This document shows, piece after piece, positions 8,617 to 17,767 of a stretch of 64,000 nt of DNA. Under the pieces are notes generated by a model. That model saw only the letters and a program-made list of their open reading frames with translations. It was not told the DNA's origin and did not search any database. How positions within the stretch are numbered: position 1 is the first letter of the stretch; each line of letters begins with the position of its first letter. Source of the DNA: Leisingera sp. SS27 (GTDB lineage Bacteria > Pseudomonadota > Alphaproteobacteria > Rhodobacterales > Rhodobacteraceae); contig NZ_JAQNCY010000005.1 of assembly GCF_028368855.1 (NCBI RefSeq), forward strand, positions 1 to 64,000. Reading direction: 5' to 3'. The position numbers and the translations under genes are program-made.

Positions 8617-9153
8617 ATGCATTTCTTCAGAACCGGCGTTGAGGGGCTGTCGGCCCTCTTGGGCGCGGTTGGCAAACTGACCATCCTCGCCATGATCGCG
8701 GCCATGCTTTATGAGGTCGCCGCCCGCTACGTCTTTGGCGCTCCGACCCTCTGGGCCTTCGACATTTCCTACATGCTGAACGGCTCCATCGTGTTCCTGG
8801 GTGCTGCCTATTCGCTGCGCAAAGAGGCGCATGTGCGGATCGATTTTCTGTCGCAGAAATTCCCGCTGCGGGTCCAGCAGCTGCTGAATGCCGCGGTCTA
8901 TGCGCTGCTGATGGCCCCGATCACCGGCGCGCTGACCTGGGTCGCGGCCTCCAAGGCGCTGAAGGCGTTCCAGACCGGCGAGGTGGAAACCGTCAGCCCC
9001 TGGGCGCCGCTGATGTGGCCCTTTTATTCGGTGATTGCCCTTGGCCTCTTTGCCTTCTGCCTGCAGTTCCTGCTAGAGGCGCTCCTTTACTTACGCGGCG
9101 AGAAAGTCCCGGGACAGACCCCCGATGACCCGCACGCCGCGCCGGAGAGCTGA
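8617..9153 (+). CDS. TRAP transporter small membrane subunit (DctQ family)
   Basis: A 178-residue protein with four predicted membrane segments (for example LTILAMIAAMLYEVAARYVFG and FDISYMLNGSIVFLGAAYSL). It has the DctQ landmarks ARYVFGAPTLWAFDISYML and LRKEAHVRIDF. I chose the ATG at 8617 because GGAGG stands 5 bases before it; an in-frame ATG at 8560 overlapping the DctP stop is less likely. It partners the large permease. Confidence 0.88.
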   Translation: MHFFRTGVEGLSALLGAVGKLTILAMIAAMLYEVAARYVFGAPTLWAFDISYMLNGSIVFLGAAYSLRKEAHVRIDFLSQKFPLRVQQLLNAAVYALLMAPITGALTWVAASKALKAFQTGEVETVSPWAPLMWPFYSVIALGLFAFCLQFLLEALLYLRGEKVPGQTPDDPHAAPES

Positions 9154-9156
9154 TTT

Positions 9157-10467
9157 ATGATCCCCCTTCTGATGTTTGCCGCCCTGTTTGCGCTGGTGTT
9201 TGCCGGCATCCCGGTGGCGTTTTCGATGATGATCGTCGCCGTTGCCTTTGGCTATGCGGTCTTTGGCGACATGCTGTTCCTGCAGCTTTACGGCCCGCTC
9301 TTGCACACCGCTTCGAATTTCGTGCTGGCTGCGATCCCGCTGTTCATCTTCATGGGCGCGGTGCTGGAACGCTCCGGCATTGCCAAGCGGCTGTTCTATG
9401 CGCTGCAGATCTGGCTGGGCGGACTGCCCGGCGGGCTGGCGCTGTCAACCATCGCCATGTGCGCGATCTTTGCCGCCGCCTCCGGCGTTGTCGGCGCGGT
9501 GGAGATCGTCGTGGGACTGATGGCCATCCCCGCGATGCGCGCGGCGGGCTACAAGAACGACCTGATTGCCGGCACCATTTGCGCGGGCGGCTCGCTCGGC
9601 ACCATCATTCCGCCCTCGGTCATTGTGGTGGTCTATGCCTCCATCGCGCAGCTGTCGATCGGCCAGCTGTTTGCCGCCTCGATCCTGCCCGGCGTGCTGA
9701 TGGTTGTGTTCTTCGTCGGCTATGTGCTCTTGCGCAGCCTGCGCCGCCCTGAGGACGCGCCGGTGCTGCCGCCTGAGGGCCGCGCCATTCCGATGGGCCG
9801 GAAGCTGAAGATCACCGTCACCGCGCTGGTGCCGCCACTCTTGCTGATTGCCATGGTGCTGGGCTCGCTGCTGGCAGGGGCCGCCTCTGCCACAGAAGCC
9901 GCCGCCGTGGGTGCTGCCGGCACGCTGGTGCTGACGCTGATGTTCCGCGAGCTCACCTTCACCATGCTGCGCGAGGCCCTTGGCGTCACCCTGCGCATTA
10001 CCGCGATGATCATGCTGATCGTGGCCGGTGGCACCATGTTCACCTCGATCTTCGCCGTCACCGGCGGCGGCGGGCTGGTGCGCGATACGGTGGAGGTGAT
10101 CGGCTACGGCAATGCGGGCCTCATCACCTTCCTGCTCCTGGTGGTGTTCTTTGCGGGTTTCGTGCTGGACTGGGTGTCGATCGTGCTGATCTTCGTGCCG
10201 ATCTTTGCCCCGCTGGTGCGCAGCGCCGGGATCGATCCGGTGTGGTTTGCGATGCTGGTGCTGGTGGTGATCCAGACCTCCTACCTGACCCCGCCGATGG
10301 CACCGTCGATCTTCTACCTGCGCTCCATTGCGCCCAAGGACATGACCTATGGCCATATGTACCGCGGGGTGCTGCCTTTTGTGGCCGCGCAAGGCCTGGT
10401 GCTGGTGGCGCTCCTCTTGGTGCCGGAGCTGGCCACCTGGCTGCCCTCCCTGCTGGTCGGACTGTGA
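9157..10467 (+). CDS. TRAP transporter large permease (DctM family)
   Basis: A 436-residue inner-membrane protein with about 12 membrane segments. DctM signatures include AAIPLFIFMGAVLERSG, AICAGGSLGTIIPPS and TSYLTPPMAPSIFYLRS. It couples sodium or proton influx to solute uptake with the DctP and DctQ partners. It starts 3 bases after dctQ and ends 10 bases before the next gene, so it is part of one transcription unit. Confidence 0.92.
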   Translation: MIPLLMFAALFALVFAGIPVAFSMMIVAVAFGYAVFGDMLFLQLYGPLLHTASNFVLAAIPLFIFMGAVLERSGIAKRLFYALQIWLGGLPGGLALSTIAMCAIFAAASGVVGAVEIVVGLMAIPAMRAAGYKNDLIAGTICAGGSLGTIIPPSVIVVVYASIAQLSIGQLFAASILPGVLMVVFFVGYVLLRSLRRPEDAPVLPPEGRAIPMGRKLKITVTALVPPLLLIAMVLGSLLAGAASATEAAAVGAAGTLVLTLMFRELTFTMLREALGVTLRITAMIMLIVAGGTMFTSIFAVTGGGGLVRDTVEVIGYGNAGLITFLLLVVFFAGFVLDWVSIVLIFVPIFAPLVRSAGIDPVWFAMLVLVVIQTSYLTPPMAPSIFYLRSIAPKDMTYGHMYRGVLPFVAAQGLVLVALLLVPELATWLPSLLVGL

Positions 10468-10477
10468 GGGACCTCTC

Positions 10478-11728
10478 ATGAACTCAGAACAGACCGGCGA
10501 TATCCTCGTCATCGGCGCCGGCATCATCGGCCTCAGCGCCGCGCTGGAACTGCAGAAACAGGGCCGCCGAGTGCGTATCCTCGACCGCACCGGCGTCGCG
10601 GCAGAGGCCTCGGCGGCCAGCGCCGGCGCCTTTGCCTTTACTGACATCGTGCCGCTGGCCACGCCCGGCATCATGCGCAAGGCGCCGAAATGGCTGCTGG
10701 ACCCGCTGGGCCCCTTGTCGGTGCCGCCCGCCTATGCGCTGCAGATCGCCCCCTGGATGCTGCGGTTCTGGCGCGCCAGCTGGCGCAGCCGCTACCATGC
10801 GGCACTGCAGGCGCAGGTGCTGCTGATGGCACACTCCCGCGCCGCGCTGGAACGCCAGATCGCCGATGTGGACGGCGAGCCGCTGATGCAGCGCGAGGGG
10901 CAATTGCAGCTATACGAGGGTGAGAGTGCCTTCCGCGCCGCCCTGCCCGACTGGCAGCTGCGGCGCGAACACGGCATCCGCTTTGACCTGCTGCACAGCC
11001 CGCAGGCGATTGCCGAAATCCAGCCTGGGCTTGCCTCCCGCTTCACCCGCGCGGCTTTCACCCCCGACTGGATGAACACGGTGAACCCCAAAAGCTGGGC
11101 CGAACATCTGGCGCAGGCCTTCGTCACCCGCGGCGGCCGCATAGATACCGCTGAGGTGACGGCCCTGCGCGGCGAAGGCGGGCAGACCGTAGCGCAGACA
11201 AAGGACGGCCCTGTCCCTGCAGCCCAGATCGTGGTCGCCTGCGGGGCCTGGTCGCATCACTTGGCCCGCACCCTAGGCGAAAACGTCCCGCTCGAGACCG
11301 AGCGCGGCTACAACACCACCCTGCCGCCTGGCGCCTTTGGCCTCAGGACCCATCTGACCTTCCCGGCGCACGGCTTTGTCGTCACAAGGATCAGCGGCGG
11401 CGTCCGGGTCGGTGGCGCGGTGGAGCTGGGCGGGCTGAAGCTGCCGCCCAACTTCCGCCGGGCGGACATCCTGCTGCAAAAGGCCAGACTGTTCCTGCCG
11501 GATCTCGACACTTCCGGCGGCACCCAATGGATGGGGTTCCGCCCCTCGATGCCCGACAGCCTGCCGGTGATCAGCCGCTCCGCCCGCGCCCCGGGCGTGA
11601 TCTATGCCTTCGGCCACGGCCATCTGGGCCTGACCCAGGCCGCCGGCACTGCCGAGCTGGTGGCCGCACTGGCCGCAAACACCCCGGCTGCGCTGCCGAT
11701 GCAGCCCTATGCCGCCACCCGGTTTTGA
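10478..11728 (+). CDS. FAD-dependent D-amino-acid oxidoreductase, likely D-hydroxyproline dehydrogenase
   Basis: A 416-residue DadA-like flavoprotein. The N-terminal dinucleotide fold is ILVIGAGIIGLSAALELQKQG. There is an internal VVACGAWSHHLA, and the C-terminus is the family motif GHGHLGLTQAAGTAELVA. It should oxidise cis-4-hydroxy-D-proline, made by the epimerase, to the cyclic imine used by the DapA-family deaminase. I chose the ATG at 10478 behind GAGGG, directly before the FAD motif. The specific substrate is inferred from the cluster. Confidence 0.83.
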   Translation: MNSEQTGDILVIGAGIIGLSAALELQKQGRRVRILDRTGVAAEASAASAGAFAFTDIVPLATPGIMRKAPKWLLDPLGPLSVPPAYALQIAPWMLRFWRASWRSRYHAALQAQVLLMAHSRAALERQIADVDGEPLMQREGQLQLYEGESAFRAALPDWQLRREHGIRFDLLHSPQAIAEIQPGLASRFTRAAFTPDWMNTVNPKSWAEHLAQAFVTRGGRIDTAEVTALRGEGGQTVAQTKDGPVPAAQIVVACGAWSHHLARTLGENVPLETERGYNTTLPPGAFGLRTHLTFPAHGFVVTRISGGVRVGGAVELGGLKLPPNFRRADILLQKARLFLPDLDTSGGTQWMGFRPSMPDSLPVISRSARAPGVIYAFGHGHLGLTQAAGTAELVAALAANTPAALPMQPYAATRF

Positions 11729-11763
11729 CCCGCCGCTGACCCGCAATTGAAAGGAGCCGCGCC

Positions 11764-12867
11764 ATGAAGATCACCCAGCTCACCGTCTACCAGGTCGATC
11801 TGCCGCTGAAGGAAGGCCGCTACAGCTGGTCCAACGGCAATTACGTCGATGTCTTCGACAGCACCGTGCTGGAAATCACCACCGACGAGGGCCTCAAGGG
11901 CTACGCCGAATGCTGCCCGCTGGGCTCCGCCTACCTGCCCTCCTTTGCCCGCGGTGTGCGCGCCGGGCTGGCCGAGCTGGCGCCGCATCTGATCGGGCAG
12001 GACCCGCTGAATATTGGCGGCATCAACCGCATCATGGACGCGGCCCTGCGCGGCCACCCCTATGCCAAAGCGCCGGTCGACATTGCCTGCTGGGACCTCT
12101 TGGGCAAGGCAACCGGCCAGCCGGTCTATACCCTGCTGGGCGGCGCCGCGCAGGACGATGTGGTGCTCTACCGCGCCATCAGCCAGGAGGACCCGGATAC
12201 CATGGCCCGCAAGATCGAGGGCTATGCCGCCGAGGGCTATACCAAGTTCCAGCTCAAGGTCGGCGGCGAGGCCAGCGACGATATCGACCGCATCCATGCC
12301 ACCCGCGCGGTGCTGAAGAAATCCGACCTGCTGGTGGCCGACGCCAACACCGGCTGGACCCGGCACGAGGCCGCACGGGTGGTGGGAGCCATCGCGGGCC
12401 TCGACGTCTATGTGGAGCAGCCCTGCCTGACCTACGAGGAAAGCGTCTCGATCCGCCGCCGCACTGCGCTGCCCTTTGTGATGGATGAGGTGATCGACAC
12501 CCCCAACACGCTGGTGCGGGGCATTGCCGAGGATGCGATGGACGTGATCAACCTCAAGATCTCCAAGGTTGGCGGCCTGAGCAAGGCACGGCTGATGCGC
12601 GACCTCTGTGTGGCCCATGGCATCCCGATGACCATCGAAGACACCTGGGGCGGCGACATCACCACCGCCGCCATCGCCCATCTGGCCCGCTCCACCCCGG
12701 CGGAGTTCACCTTCTCCGCCACCGACTTCAACAGCTATGGCACCGTTGACATTGCCCGCGGCGCGCCCAAGCGTGTGAACGGGCGGATGACCGCCCCGGA
12801 CACGCCCGGCCTGGGGATCACCCCGATCTTCGAGGCCCTGGGCGACCCGGTTGCCCGCTATTCCTGA
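11764..12867 (+). CDS. Enolase-superfamily enzyme, likely cis-3-hydroxy-L-proline dehydratase
   Basis: A 367-residue mandelate-racemase/muconate-lactonizing-type barrel. The catalytic KxK is in KFQLKVGG. Metal ligands appear as Asp in ADANTGW, Glu in VEQPC and Glu in MDEVIDTP. The second-side lysine is in LKISKVGG. An enolase-superfamily cis-3-hydroxy-L-proline dehydratase is known from related Rhodobacterales, beside a trans-3-hydroxyproline dehydratase, as here. A betaine 2-epimerase of the same superfamily (HpbD) is the main alternative. GGAG precedes the ATG, and the gene ends 12 bases before the next. Confidence 0.7.
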   Translation: MKITQLTVYQVDLPLKEGRYSWSNGNYVDVFDSTVLEITTDEGLKGYAECCPLGSAYLPSFARGVRAGLAELAPHLIGQDPLNIGGINRIMDAALRGHPYAKAPVDIACWDLLGKATGQPVYTLLGGAAQDDVVLYRAISQEDPDTMARKIEGYAAEGYTKFQLKVGGEASDDIDRIHATRAVLKKSDLLVADANTGWTRHEAARVVGAIAGLDVYVEQPCLTYEESVSIRRRTALPFVMDEVIDTPNTLVRGIAEDAMDVINLKISKVGGLSKARLMRDLCVAHGIPMTIEDTWGGDITTAAIAHLARSTPAEFTFSATDFNSYGTVDIARGAPKRVNGRMTAPDTPGLGITPIFEALGDPVARYS

Positions 12868-12879
12868 GGAGGCCTGCGG

Positions 12880-13905
12880 ATGCGCAGCAGCAAAACCATT
12901 CATGTGATCTCTGCCCATGCGGAGGGCGAGGTGGGCGATGTCATCGTCGGCGGCGTCGCACCGCCGCCGGGCGAAACCCTATGGGAGCAGCGCGCCTTCA
13001 TCGACCGTGATCAGACCCTGCGGAACTTCGTCCTGAACGAGCCCCGCGGCGGCGTCTTCCGCCATGTGAATCTGCTGGTGCCGCCCAAGCACCCGGAGGC
13101 CGACATGGGCTTCATCATCATGGAGCCGGAATACACCCCGCCGATGTCCGGCTCCAACTCGATCTGCGTCTCAACCGTCCTGCTGGACGGGGGCATCCTG
13201 CCGATGCAGGAGCCGGAAACCCATCTGGTGCTGGAGGCCCCCGGCGGGCTGGTGCGGGTGCGCGCCGAATGCCGGAACGGCAAGGCAGAGCGGATCTTTG
13301 TGCAGAACGTGCCAAGCTTCGCCGGTGAAATCGGCGCAGCGCTGGATGTGCCGGGCATTGGCACCCTGTCCGTCGACACCGCCTATGGCGGCGACAGTTT
13401 CGTGGTGGTGCAGGCCGCTGATCTGGGGCTGGAGATCACAGAGGCAAACGCCAAGCAGATCGCCCAGCTGGGCACCCGCATCCTGGAGGCCGCGAACGCG
13501 CAGCTCGGCTTCACCCACCCGGAGAACCCGGACTGGAACCACATTTCCTTCTGCGCCTTCTGCGGCCCGCTGGAACAGACGGAAACCGGCCTCAGCAGCC
13601 GCTCTGCCGTTGCCATCCAGCCGGGCAAGGTCGACCGCTCCCCCACCGGCACCGCGGTTTCTGCCCGCATGGCGCTGATGCTGGCCAAGGGGCAGATGAC
13701 GCCGGACCAGACCTTTGAAGCCGTGTCCATCATCGGCTCCCGCTTCACCGGGCGCATCGTAGAACAGACCACGGTGGGCACCCGCCCGGCCATCGTCCCC
13801 GAACTCAGCGGCCGCGGCTGGATCACCGGCATTCACCAGCACATGCTGGACCCGGAAGACCCCTGGCCCGGCGGCTACCGCCTCAGCGACACCTGGGGCG
13901 CCTGA
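12880..13905 (+). CDS. Trans-3-hydroxy-L-proline dehydratase (proline racemase family, Ser/Thr type)
   Basis: A 341-residue member of the proline racemase family in which both catalytic cysteines are replaced: Ser in [10 protein letters not shown] and Thr in [12 protein letters not shown]. This pair excludes ordinary two-cysteine racemisation and fits the dehydratase branch. That branch removes water from trans-3-hydroxy-L-proline to give Δ1-pyrroline-2-carboxylate. It is immediately downstream of the enolase-family enzyme proposed to act on the cis isomer. The N-terminal block [19 protein letters not shown] also matches what I recall of that branch. Confidence 0.8.
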   Translation: MRSSKTIHVISAHAEGEVGDVIVGGVAPPPGETLWEQRAFIDRDQTLRNFVLNEPRGGVFRHVNLLVPPKHPEADMGFIIMEPEYTPPMSGSNSICVSTVLLDGGILPMQEPETHLVLEAPGGLVRVRAECRNGKAERIFVQNVPSFAGEIGAALDVPGIGTLSVDTAYGGDSFVVVQAADLGLEITEANAKQIAQLGTRILEAANAQLGFTHPENPDWNHISFCAFCGPLEQTETGLSSRSAVAIQPGKVDRSPTGTAVSARMALMLAKGQMTPDQTFEAVSIIGSRFTGRIVEQTTVGTRPAIVPELSGRGWITGIHQHMLDPEDPWPGGYRLSDTWGA

Positions 13906-13918
13906 CAGCCCGGCTTTT

Positions 13919-13928
13919 GGATACAAAA
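13919..13928 (-). promoter_or_regulatory. Half-site of the regulatory repeat on the opposite strand
   Basis: Read on the minus strand these bases are TTTTGTATCC, identical to positions 2482-2491 of the 24-base repeat. The site lies just after the dehydratase gene and about 120 bases upstream of the GntR gene. It may be part of an autoregulatory operator. Confidence 0.4.
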
Positions 13929-14006
13929 ACCGGCTGCGGGACAGCAGCGCCCGCCGTCGGTGCAAAACCAGGCCAATTGCTTGAAGAAACCGGGCGGACC
14001 CTCTAG

Positions 14007-14021
14007 CGTATCCAAAATACG
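14007..14021. promoter_or_regulatory. Candidate autoregulatory palindrome upstream of GntR gene
   Basis: CGTA-TCCAAAA-TACG is a short dyad containing the GTATCC core found in the 24-base repeat. It lies 25 bases before the regulator's ATG, where a repressor could block its own transcription. The arms are short, so this is tentative. Confidence 0.4.
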
Positions 14022-14045
14022 AACAACTGATTTCACGAGGCCCCC

Positions 14046-14726
14046 ATGGCAGGCAAACGCGCCGTTACCCGCAGCTCCCTCCCGGAAGTGATTGCCAACG
14101 ACCTGCGCGAACGCATCCTGAGCGGTGAACTGGCAGAGGGCGAAACCATCCGGCAGGAGGCGCTGGCAGAGGAATACGCAGTCTCCCGCATGCCAATCCG
14201 CGAAGCGCTGAAACGGCTGGACGCCGAGGGGCTGGTGCAATTCACCAACAACCGCGGCGCCTCCGTCACCAAGCATTCCCTGCGCGAAATCGCCGAGATT
14301 TTCGACCTGCGCATCCTGCTGGAGGTGGACCTGTTCCGCCGTGCGATCCCGGCAATGACGGCACAGGATTTCACCCGCTGCACCCAGATCCTCGACGACA
14401 TGGACGCGTCCTATGATGCCAACGACGTGGCCAAATGGGGCGCACTCAATCACAAATACCACTCAGCGCTTTATGCCGCTGCGGACCGCAAGCTGACCAA
14501 TGAGGTTCTGCAGGGCATCAGCCTGCACTCAGACCGCTTCATCCGGATGCACCTCAGCGTGATGCAACAGCGCGAGCCCGCCAAGAAGGAGCACCGCGAC
14601 CTCCTGGACCTGGCTCAGGCCCGCGATGTGGAGGGCGCCTGTGCTGCACTGGCGCATCACATCTCCCGCACCAAGGAGGAACTGCTGTCCCTGGTCGCCG
14701 AACACCGCGCCACTGCCGACAGCTAG
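14046..14726 (+). CDS. GntR-family (FadR/FCD subgroup) transcriptional regulator
   Basis: A 226-residue repressor. The N-terminal winged helix-turn-helix has IANDLRERILSGELAEGETI, ALAEEYAVSRMPIREALKRLDAEGLV and the wing RGASVTKHS. The C-terminal all-helical FCD ligand domain has EIAEIFDLRILLEVDLF and a probable metal-binding His in NHKYHSALY. It lies inside the hydroxyproline cluster and is the obvious local regulator. Candidate sites containing GTATCC are upstream of this gene, the ABC operon and the dehydrogenase gene. Confidence 0.9.
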   Translation: MAGKRAVTRSSLPEVIANDLRERILSGELAEGETIRQEALAEEYAVSRMPIREALKRLDAEGLVQFTNNRGASVTKHSLREIAEIFDLRILLEVDLFRRAIPAMTAQDFTRCTQILDDMDASYDANDVAKWGALNHKYHSALYAAADRKLTNEVLQGISLHSDRFIRMHLSVMQQREPAKKEHRDLLDLAQARDVEGACAALAHHISRTKEELLSLVAEHRATADS

Positions 14727-14795
14727 ACCGCCCTTTCCCGGTTTCTGACACCCGAACCACCCGGTTTTCTCCGGCCAGCGTCTTGCACAATCAGC

Positions 14796-14819
14796 ATTTT
14801 GTATCCATTATCCTGTATC
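14796..14819 (+). promoter_or_regulatory. 24-base regulatory repeat, copy 2
   Basis: A perfect copy of the element at 2481-2504, placed about 43 bases before the semialdehyde dehydrogenase ATG at 14863. The spacing to the start codon is similar in both copies, which supports a shared operator or promoter element. Confidence 0.65.
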
Positions 14820-14862
14820 AATATTCACCCGCTGCGCCGCAGCACCAGACAGAGGTCCGCCC

Positions 14863-16380
14863 ATGTTCACACCGCACGGAAACCACCTGATCGCAGGCGC
14901 CTGGGTGCCCGGCGGCACCCGCTTCCCTTCCGCCCCCGCCACAGGCCCCAGCCACGAGTTCTCCGTTGGCCGCGTCAGCGACGTGAATGCCTCGGTGGAA
15001 GCGGCAGAGGACGCCTTTGCCATTTACGGCAGCACCAGCCGGGCAGAGCGCGCCGCCTTCCTCCACGCCATCGCCGATGAAATCGAGGCCCGCGCCGAGG
15101 CCATCACCGCCATCGGCACCCAGGAAACCGGCCTGCCGGAGGCCCGCCTGCAGGGCGAGCGCGGCCGCACCAACGGCCAGCTGCGCACCTTTGCCGAACA
15201 TATCCTCCAGGGCAATTATCTCGACCGCCGCTATGACGCCGCGCTGCCGGACCGGGCGCCCCTGCCCCGGCCTGAGCTGCGGATGATGCAGCGCCCGCTA
15301 GGGCCGGTCGCGGTCTTTGGCGCCTCCAACTTCCCGCTCGCCTTCTCCACCGCCGGCGGCGACACGGCCGCGGCACTGGCGGCGGGCTGCCCGGTGGTGG
15401 TCAAGGGCCACAGCGCCCACCCCGGCACCGGCGAAATTGTCGCCGAAGCCGTCCTTGCCGCGATCACCAAATGCGGCCTCCACCCCGGCGTCTTCAGCCT
15501 GATCCAGGGCGGCAACCGCGAGGTCGGCGCGGCGCTGGTGCAGCACCCGCTGATCAAGGCGGTGGGCTTCACCGGCTCCCTCGCAGGCGGGCGCGCCCTT
15601 TTCGACCTCTGCGCCGCCCGGCCCGAGCCGATCCCTTTCTTTGGCGAGCTGGGGTCCGTGAACCCGATGTTCATCCTCGCCGCCGCCCTCGCCAATCGCG
15701 GCGCGGAAATCGCCACTGGCTGGGCCGCCTCGCTGACCATGGGCGCGGGCCAGTTCTGCACCAACCCCGGCATCGCCGTGCTGCGCGCAGGCGCCGAGGC
15801 CGACCGCTTCATCGACACCGCCACCGCCGCCCTGTCAGCGGTCGCCCCCCAGACCATGCTGACCGAGGGCATCGCCAGCGCCTACCAGGACGGCCAGCGC
15901 CGCGTCGCCGCCACCGCGGGCGTGCGCGAACTGCTGACCACCAGCTGCGACACCCGCACCGCCGCGCCCTACCTCTATGTCACCGAAGTCCGCACCTGGC
16001 TCGACAATGAGATCCTGGCCGAGGAGGTCTTTGGCCCGCTGGGTCTGGTGATCACCGCTGAGAGCGACGCCGAGATGCTGGAGATCGCCCGCGCGCTGCA
16101 GGGCCAGCTGACCTGCACGCTGCATCTGGATGAGGCTGACACCGCCCAGGGCCAGGCCCTGCTGCCGGTGCTGGAGCGTAAAGCCGGCCGGGTGCTGGCC
16201 AACGGCTTCCCCACCGGGGTTGAGGTTTCCGACACCATGGTCCACGGCGGCCCCTACCCGGCCTCTACCAACTTCGGCGCGACGTCGGTGGGCACCCTGT
16301 CCATCCGCCGCTTCCTGCGCCCGGTGTGTTATCAGAACATCCCCGAAGCATTGCTGCCGGAGGATCTGCGCGAGGGGTGA
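14863..16380 (+). CDS. 2-oxoglutarate semialdehyde (2,5-dioxovalerate) dehydrogenase
   Basis: A 505-residue NAD(P)-dependent aldehyde dehydrogenase. It shows the cofactor region PVAVFGASNFPLAFSTAGGDTA, VKGHSAHPGTG, the GFTGSLAGGRAL strand, the Glu of FFGELGSVNP and the catalytic Cys in GAGQFCTNPG. This matches the branch acting on 2-oxoglutarate semialdehyde. It would finish the pathway by giving 2-oxoglutarate. It has its own copy of the 24-base repeat upstream and a hairpin after its stop. Confidence 0.88.
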   Translation: MFTPHGNHLIAGAWVPGGTRFPSAPATGPSHEFSVGRVSDVNASVEAAEDAFAIYGSTSRAERAAFLHAIADEIEARAEAITAIGTQETGLPEARLQGERGRTNGQLRTFAEHILQGNYLDRRYDAALPDRAPLPRPELRMMQRPLGPVAVFGASNFPLAFSTAGGDTAAALAAGCPVVVKGHSAHPGTGEIVAEAVLAAITKCGLHPGVFSLIQGGNREVGAALVQHPLIKAVGFTGSLAGGRALFDLCAARPEPIPFFGELGSVNPMFILAAALANRGAEIATGWAASLTMGAGQFCTNPGIAVLRAGAEADRFIDTATAALSAVAPQTMLTEGIASAYQDGQRRVAATAGVRELLTTSCDTRTAAPYLYVTEVRTWLDNEILAEEVFGPLGLVITAESDAEMLEIARALQGQLTCTLHLDEADTAQGQALLPVLERKAGRVLANGFPTGVEVSDTMVHGGPYPASTNFGATSVGTLSIRRFLRPVCYQNIPEALLPEDLREG

Positions 16381-16419
16381 GAGGGCGTTTTGAGGCGGAC
16401 GCTGTCCTGAGAAATGCAG

Positions 16420-16446
16420 AAGGCCCCGGAGGTGATCCGGGGCCTT
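16420..16446 (+). terminator. Hairpin terminator after semialdehyde dehydrogenase gene
   Basis: A perfect 10-base stem AAGGCCCCGG/CCGGGGCCTT with a 7-base loop lies 40 bases after the dehydrogenase stop. No long T run follows. It closes the hydroxyproline island. Confidence 0.65.
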
Positions 16447-16612
16447 ATTCACGGGTGATGAGAATGACCACCAACAAGCGTCTAAAGGGCTAAAATTAAG
16501 TCATGAAACCAGCACGATAGTCAGGAATCCCCTACCAACAAATTTCACCATTGAGCCTCTAAGGTGACCTGCATGTAAAAACTGCACATGTTTCAACTCT
16601 AACGAGGCATTT

Positions 16613-17281
16613 ATGAATTTCTCTATCCCCACAGCAGCTGTTCTCACGCTAATTTCTAGCACTGCAGTAAATGCCGAAAGTGGCACTATAAACATTGAAC
16701 TTGTGCTCAGCGATGGCACGACCGGGCATTTGCAGTTCGTCGACCTCAGGCAGGAAGAATCATATGCCGACATGGATAATCCGCTCTCCAACTGCGCGCC
16801 CCCGCTAGCTAGAAGAATACTTGCCAAATCTTATATTGGTTCACCGCCTGTAGGTATTGCAGAAGTTGAACTAGACTTTAATCCAGAGCGTTTACATCGG
16901 CCTAAACTCAAGCTGGTCAGCCAAGAGATGACAAGCCTAATTGTTGTGAACTTGCGGGCAGGCAGCACTCCAGAGGAAATAAGCGAATGGCTGCCTGCAA
17001 CAGAACCCCGCCGCGAAGGTCCCGACTGGGTCATTGAAACACATTGGGGCTTCAAACCAGCTCCCGTTCCAAAATTTTCAGGGGTTCCCGGCACTCCCGC
17101 GGCATTCACAGAAAGCCTAGAAACCCAGGAAAAATTACAACCTAGCTGGCTTGACCCTGAAACTGGAAAGATTTCGGCTTCCGAAGTCGCGCACGTAGAC
17201 GTAAAAGCAAGTATTCGCTTTCCAGCCACCTATCTGGACCCAGAAACATTTGAGCCGGTTCCTTGCCCGGAAGTGAATTAA
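16613..17281 (+). CDS. Hypothetical exported protein
   Basis: A 222-residue protein that I do not recognise. The N-terminus (FSIPTAAVLTLISSTAVNAE) reads as a signal peptide, so it is probably periplasmic. Two cysteines, in LSNCAPP and VPCPEVN, could form a disulphide. The gene is clearly richer in A and T and uses rarer codons than its neighbours, suggesting recent acquisition. It sits between the end of the hydroxyproline island and the convergent rplW. Confidence 0.65.
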   Translation: MNFSIPTAAVLTLISSTAVNAESGTINIELVLSDGTTGHLQFVDLRQEESYADMDNPLSNCAPPLARRILAKSYIGSPPVGIAEVELDFNPERLHRPKLKLVSQEMTSLIVVNLRAGSTPEEISEWLPATEPRREGPDWVIETHWGFKPAPVPKFSGVPGTPAAFTESLETQEKLQPSWLDPETGKISASEVAHVDVKASIRFPATYLDPETFEPVPCPEVN

Positions 17282-17718
17282 CGGAACAAGCAAGGCTGTC
17301 CTCCAGTCACCCCCCAACAAGCCAGCGCCGTCCCGCGGGGGGGGCGCTCGCAACGTTGCGTTTGGCAGTTTGTCCCCTCAAAATCCTTACGACCCCACCG
17401 ACACGCACAAGACCGGCCAAAAGCGCCGCCCCATGGGGGCGGGTCATGCCGGAGGCATGCCTTCGGCATGACGCTGGCGCGGCGGCCTGCGGCCTTTATT
17501 CCGCGCCGGGGTCCAGGCTCCGCTGCCGCGCTTTGAAAACTTGGCTCGCCAGGCTTTGGGCTCCACCCAAACCACCCGTTACGCCCCCACCGTACGCCCC
17601 TGCTTCCCGGATCTTAACCGCCAGCAGCTAAACAGGACCGGAGATCCCGGAAAGGACCCCGCCATGCCCGCACCCGCATCAGCCGCCCTTCACCTCTTCA
17701 ACGATGGCCCCAACGAAA
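17282..17718. other. Intergenic region with inverted repeat, no convincing gene
   Basis: The 437 bases contain no convincing coding sequence; the short open frames are low-complexity GC shadows. There is an inverted repeat with 9-base arms (GTCATGCCG at 17443-17451 and CGGCATGAC at 17464-17472) around a 12-base loop that itself contains GGCATGCC. It may be a member of a dispersed repeat family. It occupies the place where rplB would continue the S10 operon. Confidence 0.5.
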
Positions 17719-17744
17719 AAGGCCCCCGCTTGCGCGAGGGCCTT
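17719..17744 (-). terminator. Terminator of the rpsJ-rplCDW operon
   Basis: Read on the minus strand, a GC-rich hairpin with outer stem AAGGCCC/GGGCCTT and an inner CGC/GCG extension is followed by a run of five T. It starts 23 bases after the rplW stop, showing that the operon ends there. Confidence 0.8.
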
Positions 17745-17767
17745 CCAATTTGTCAGAGAGGCAAATC

